From Paracoccaceae bacterium (lineage in GTDB: Bacteria > Pseudomonadota > Alphaproteobacteria > Rhodobacterales > Rhodobacteraceae), in the NCBI GenBank assembly GCA_016937725.1, contig JAFGVZ010000242.1, positions 1 to 7,959 of the forward strand: DNA of 7,959 nucleotides, written 5' to 3'. Shown here one piece after another: positions 4,916-7,959 of this stretch (position 1 is the stretch's first letter; every line of letters starts with the position of its first letter). The notes below the pieces were generated by a model. That model was not told the origin of the DNA. It did not search any database and saw only the letters and a list, made by a program, of their open reading frames with translations. The position numbers and the translations under genes were made by a program.

Positions 4916-7111
4916 TTACGCGGCTTTCGCCGCTTTCGCATGATAAAAGCGGTGGCCGTCCTCGGCCATCTGCCGCAATAGGGCCGGCGCTTTGAACCGC
5001 CCGCCATGGGCGGCCTCCAACTGGTCGCAGACCGAGACTGCAAAGGGCGCGCCCAGCATATCCAGCCACGAGAACGGACCACCCGACCACGGCGCAAAGC
5101 CCCAACCCATGATCGCGCCGACATCGCCTTCGCGGATGTCCGTCAGAACGCCGTCCTCTAGCGCGCGCACGGCCTCCAAGGCTTGCGCGAACATCAGGCG
5201 ATGTTGAACCGTGACAAGGTCAGGCTGGTCTTCGGCTTGCGGGTATTGCGCCGCCAAGCCCTCCCACAGCTCCAGACGTTTGCCTTTCTCGTCATAGCTG
5301 TAGAAGCCCGCGTTCGACTTGCGGCCCAAGCGCCCTTGCTCGACCATCCAGAAGATGACCTCGTCCACATCGCCATCGGGATAAGCGTCACCCATCGCGG
5401 CGCGGGTCGCCTTGGCAATTTTTGCGCCCAGATCAAGCGCGGTTTCATCCACAAGCTGCAACGGCCCCAGCGGCATCCCCATCAGCTTGGCGGCGTTTTC
5501 CACGAGCGCAGGCGCCACGCCCTCGCGCACCATCCGCATCCCTTCGTTTAGGTAGGGGATGATGCAGCGATTGGCGTAAAAGAAGCGCGCATCGTTCACA
5601 ACGATCGGCGTTTTGCGAATTTGGCGCACGAAATCCAGCGCCTTGGCCACGGCCAGATCGCCCGTCTCGCGGCCCTTGATGATCTCGACCAGCGCCATCT
5701 TGTCCACCGGGCTGAAGAAATGGATGCCGATGAAATTGGCGCGGCGCGTGCTGGCCTGCGCCAGATCGGAAATCGGCAGGGTAGAGGTATTGGTGGCGAA
5801 AATCGCATCCGCGCCCAGCACGGCCTCGGCTTTCTGTGTGACATCTGCCTTGACCTTCGGGTCTTCGAACACCGCTTCAATGACCAGATCGCACCCTTCC
5901 AGCGCCGCGTAATCGGTGGTCGGCGTGATACGTGCCAACACGTTTGCCTTCCCCTCCTCCGTTACCTTGCCCCGCTTCATCCCGGTATCGAGGATGGATT
6001 CCGCATGCGCGCGCCCGCGCTCCGCGGCCTCTGGCGAAGCGTCGATCAGCACCACGTCAATCCCGGCATTGGCAGCAACATAAGCGATCCCCGCGCCCAT
6101 CATCCCCGCGCCCAGCACGCCCAGTTTGCGCACCTTGGCATCGGGCGCGTCGGGACGGTTCGCGCCCTTTTCCAGCGCTTCCTTGTTGATGAACAGCGAC
6201 CGGATCATCGCGCTGGATGACGGGTTCATCAGAACGCTCGTGAACCAGCGCGCCTCGATCTTCAGCGCGGTGTCAAACGGCACCAAAGCGCCCTCATACA
6301 CCGCCGACAAAAGCGCCTTCGCCGCAGGGTAAACCCCTTGCGTCTTGCCGTTGATCATGGCCGAGGCGCCCACGAAGGTCATGAACCCCGCCGGGTGATA
6401 GGGCGCGCCGCCGGGCATTTTGTAGCCCTTGGCGTCCCAGGGTTTGACCAGATCGGCGTCTTTCGCGCCCAAGACCCAGTCTTTCGCGCGGGACAGCAGT
6501 TCCTCCGGGGCGGCAACCTCATCCACCAACCCCGCCGCTTTCGCGCGCTTGGGATCGACCAGCTTGCCTTCCAACAGGAAGGGCGCCGCCCCCATCGCAC
6601 CCAGTTTGCGCGCCAGCCGCGTCGTGCCGCCCGCGCCAGGAAAGATGCCGACCTTGATCTCTGGCAGGCCGATCTTGGCGCGCGGGTTATCCGCCGCAAA
6701 AATCCGGTGGCAGGCCAGCGGCAGTTCCAGCCCGATGCCCAAAGCCGTGCCGGGCAGCGCCGCCACGATTGGCTTGCCGCCTTTCAGCGTCTTCGGGTCC
6801 ATCCCCGCGCGCTCGATCTTGCGCAGGATCTTGTGCATGCCCATGATCGCGTCGAAGACCTGCTTGGCCGGGTCTTCATCGACCACGCCCTTGCCAGTGG
6901 CGAGGATGTTCAGGTCCATGCCCGCCGCGAAATCGGGCTTGCCGGATGTGATGATCACGCCCTTGACTGCTTCATCCGCAAGCGCCGTTTCAATATGCGC
7001 TTCGAGTTGCGCGAAGCCTTCCAGCGACAGCACGTTCATGGATTTGCCGGGCACGTCCCATGTGATGGTCGCCACGCCATCTGCATCGGTCTTGTAAGTA
7101 AATTCCTGCAT
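4916..7111 (-). CDS. fadJ: FadJ-type trifunctional beta-oxidation enzyme (enoyl-CoA hydratase / 3-hydroxyacyl-CoA dehydrogenase)
   Basis: This 731-residue cytoplasmic enzyme hydrates 2-enoyl-CoA and oxidises the resulting L-3-hydroxyacyl-CoA with NAD+. Residues 1-200 are the crotonase domain, with the oxyanion-hole loop DFAAGMDL (60-67), AALPGTALGIGLELPLA (117-133) containing the putative catalytic E129, and LPEIKVGIFPGAGG (149-162) containing E151. Residues 329-510 are the NAD-binding domain, with GAGMMG (334-339), D357 ending the second strand, and the dehydrogenase dyad H464 (IHFFSP) and E476 (LVEI) at the usual 12-residue spacing. Residues about 511-731 hold the two 3HCDH C-terminal repeats, with NRC at 514-516 and GWGFAPWSGGP at 669-679. 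Length and domain order match FadB/FadJ alpha subunits. The start at 7111 (MQEFTY) is preferred over an in-frame start 20 codons upstream inside the thiolase gene, because GGGAGGGG precedes it. Eleven bases separate it from the thiolase stop, indicating one operon and an alpha-beta complex. Confidence 0.96.
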   Translation of the reverse strand: MQEFTYKTDADGVATITWDVPGKSMNVLSLEGFAQLEAHIETALADEAVKGVIITSGKPDFAAGMDLNILATGKGVVDEDPAKQVFDAIMGMHKILRKIERAGMDPKTLKGGKPIVAALPGTALGIGLELPLACHRIFAADNPRAKIGLPEIKVGIFPGAGGTTRLARKLGAMGAAPFLLEGKLVDPKRAKAAGLVDEVAAPEELLSRAKDWVLGAKDADLVKPWDAKGYKMPGGAPYHPAGFMTFVGASAMINGKTQGVYPAAKALLSAVYEGALVPFDTALKIEARWFTSVLMNPSSSAMIRSLFINKEALEKGANRPDAPDAKVRKLGVLGAGMMGAGIAYVAANAGIDVVLIDASPEAAERGRAHAESILDTGMKRGKVTEEGKANVLARITPTTDYAALEGCDLVIEAVFEDPKVKADVTQKAEAVLGADAIFATNTSTLPISDLAQASTRRANFIGIHFFSPVDKMALVEIIKGRETGDLAVAKALDFVRQIRKTPIVVNDARFFYANRCIIPYLNEGMRMVREGVAPALVENAAKLMGMPLGPLQLVDETALDLGAKIAKATRAAMGDAYPDGDVDEVIFWMVEQGRLGRKSNAGFYSYDEKGKRLELWEGLAAQYPQAEDQPDLVTVQHRLMFAQALEAVRALEDGVLTDIREGDVGAIMGWGFAPWSGGPFSWLDMLGAPFAVSVCDQLEAAHGGRFKAPALLRQMAEDGHRFYHAKAAKAA

Positions 7112-7114
7112 GTT

Positions 7115-7122
7115 CCCCTCCC
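7115..7122 (-). promoter_or_regulatory. ribosome binding site of fadJ in the thiolase-fadJ junction
   Basis: The minus strand reads TAA (thiolase stop, 7125-7123), then GGGAGGGG, AAC and ATG. The purine run begins on the base after the stop codon, so terminating ribosomes would sit on the fadJ initiation site. This fits translational coupling of the two subunits and decides the fadJ start. Confidence 0.75.
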
Positions 7123-7959
7123 TTACACGCGCTCGATGATGGTCGCGGCACCCATGCCGGATGCGACGCACAAGGTGGCAAGGCCCATGCCTTGGCCGGT
7201 GCGTTCCAACTCATCCAGAAGCGTGCCGATGATCATCGCTCCCGTCGCACCTAGCGGGTGCCCCATGGCAATCGCACCACCGTTCACGTTCACCTTGCTG
7301 TCGGGCACGTTGAACGCTTGCATGAAACGCAGGACGACGGCGGCGAAGGCTTCGTTCACCTCGAACAGATCAATATCGGAAATCTGCATCCCGCTGTCGC
7401 GCAGGATTTTCTCTGTCACCGGCACCGGGCCGGTCAGCATGATCGTCGGATCGGTGCCGATCTTGGCGGTCGCGCGGATTTTAGCCCTTGGTTTCAAACC
7501 ATATTTTTTACCAAACGCCTTGCTGCCGATCAGCACACCCGCCGCGCCATCGACAATGCCCGAAGAATTACCCGCATGGTGGATATGTTCAATTTTCTCA
7601 AGGTGCGGGTATTTCATCAGCGCCACCTTGTCGAAGCCGGGCATCACTTCGCCCATATCCTTGAAGGCGGGTTTCAGCGCGCCAAGGCTTTGCATATCGG
7701 TGCCGGGGCGCAGGTATTCGTCGCGCTCCAGAATGGGCAGGCCGTTCATGTCACGCACGGCCACGACAGAGCAGTTGAACCGTCCCTCCTGCCATGCCTG
7801 CGCCGCGCGGCGTTGGCTTTCGACCGCCAAAGCATCGGCCATGTCGCGGGTGAAGCCGTATTCGGTGGCGATGATGTCCGCCGAAATGCCTTGCGGGACG
7901 AAATACTTCTCCATCGCAACGCTCGGGTCCACGGCCACGGCGGCCCCGTCCGACCCCAT
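7123..7959 (-). CDS. fadA: acetyl-CoA acyltransferase (thiolase), C-terminal two thirds
   Basis: This is a partial minus-strand gene whose 5' end lies beyond the right edge; 278 codons are visible of about 400 usual for the family. The ATG at the very edge is internal, because the fragment begins within the thiolase segment PMGSDG. Seen in the fragment are VNEAFA (201-206) with N202, the active-site H234 in GGAIAMGHPLGATG (227-240), and C264 in LCVASGMG (263-270), which acts as base in the family. The acyl-accepting Cys of the N-terminal half is outside the window. The enzyme cleaves 3-ketoacyl-CoA to acetyl-CoA and a shortened acyl-CoA. Immediate adjacency to fadJ points to a beta-oxidation thiolase (FadA or FadI) rather than a PHB-type biosynthetic one. 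The exact symbol is uncertain. Confidence 0.94.
   Translation of the reverse strand: MGSDGAAVAVDPSVAMEKYFVPQGISADIIATEYGFTRDMADALAVESQRRAAQAWQEGRFNCSVVAVRDMNGLPILERDEYLRPGTDMQSLGALKPAFKDMGEVMPGFDKVALMKYPHLEKIEHIHHAGNSSGIVDGAAGVLIGSKAFGKKYGLKPRAKIRATAKIGTDPTIMLTGPVPVTEKILRDSGMQISDIDLFEVNEAFAAVVLRFMQAFNVPDSKVNVNGGAIAMGHPLGATGAMIIGTLLDELERTGQGMGLATLCVASGMGAATIIERV

Noticed and set aside
5621..6220. 199-codon plus-strand frame opposite fadJ
   Set aside because: It is antisense to the well-supported FadJ dehydrogenase domain and shows no domain or initiation signal.

Overview
The window looks like a chromosomal segment of a GC-rich alphaproteobacterium, most likely a Rhodobacteraceae (Rhodobacterales) species. 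The reasons are the family-typical protein sequences: an ABHD10-like hydrolase, a FadJ-type trifunctional beta-oxidation protein with its thiolase, and above all two small Hint-fold proteins of a type I know mainly from this family. This placement rests on recalled family sequences, not on a search. No RNA genes, insertion sequences, CRISPR arrays or phage genes were seen.

Layout. (1) 2-379 (+) is the 3' end of an alpha/beta hydrolase gene. It converges on 431-1465 (-), an uncharacterised single-pass membrane protein whose C-terminal half resembles an M48 peptidase that has lost its zinc-binding motif. (2) 1533-3158 (-) is a complete AMP-forming acyl-CoA synthetase gene lying 67 bp upstream of the membrane-protein gene on the same strand. 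(3) 3159-3410 is a 252-bp divergent intergenic region with several dyad-symmetric elements. (4) 3411-4112 and 4226-4897 (+) are tandem paralogues. Each encodes a small Hint-domain protein without the usual Hint nucleophile and block-B histidine. (5) A strong bidirectional hairpin (4878-4913) separates the second Hint gene from a convergent beta-oxidation operon on the minus strand. That operon consists of a thiolase gene (7123-7959, cut by the window edge) followed 11 bp later by a fadJ-type gene (4916-7111).

How the genes fit together. The acyl-CoA synthetase could activate a carboxylic acid to its CoA thioester. FadJ (hydratase plus 3-hydroxyacyl-CoA dehydrogenase) and the thiolase would carry out the later beta-oxidation steps. 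An acyl-CoA dehydrogenase is not in the window. The two Hint paralogues sit between these two lipid-catabolism blocks and have no obvious metabolic link to them. They are the least explained content here, together with the degenerate M48-like membrane protein. Core metabolism accounts for the rest, and I do not claim a new multi-gene system.
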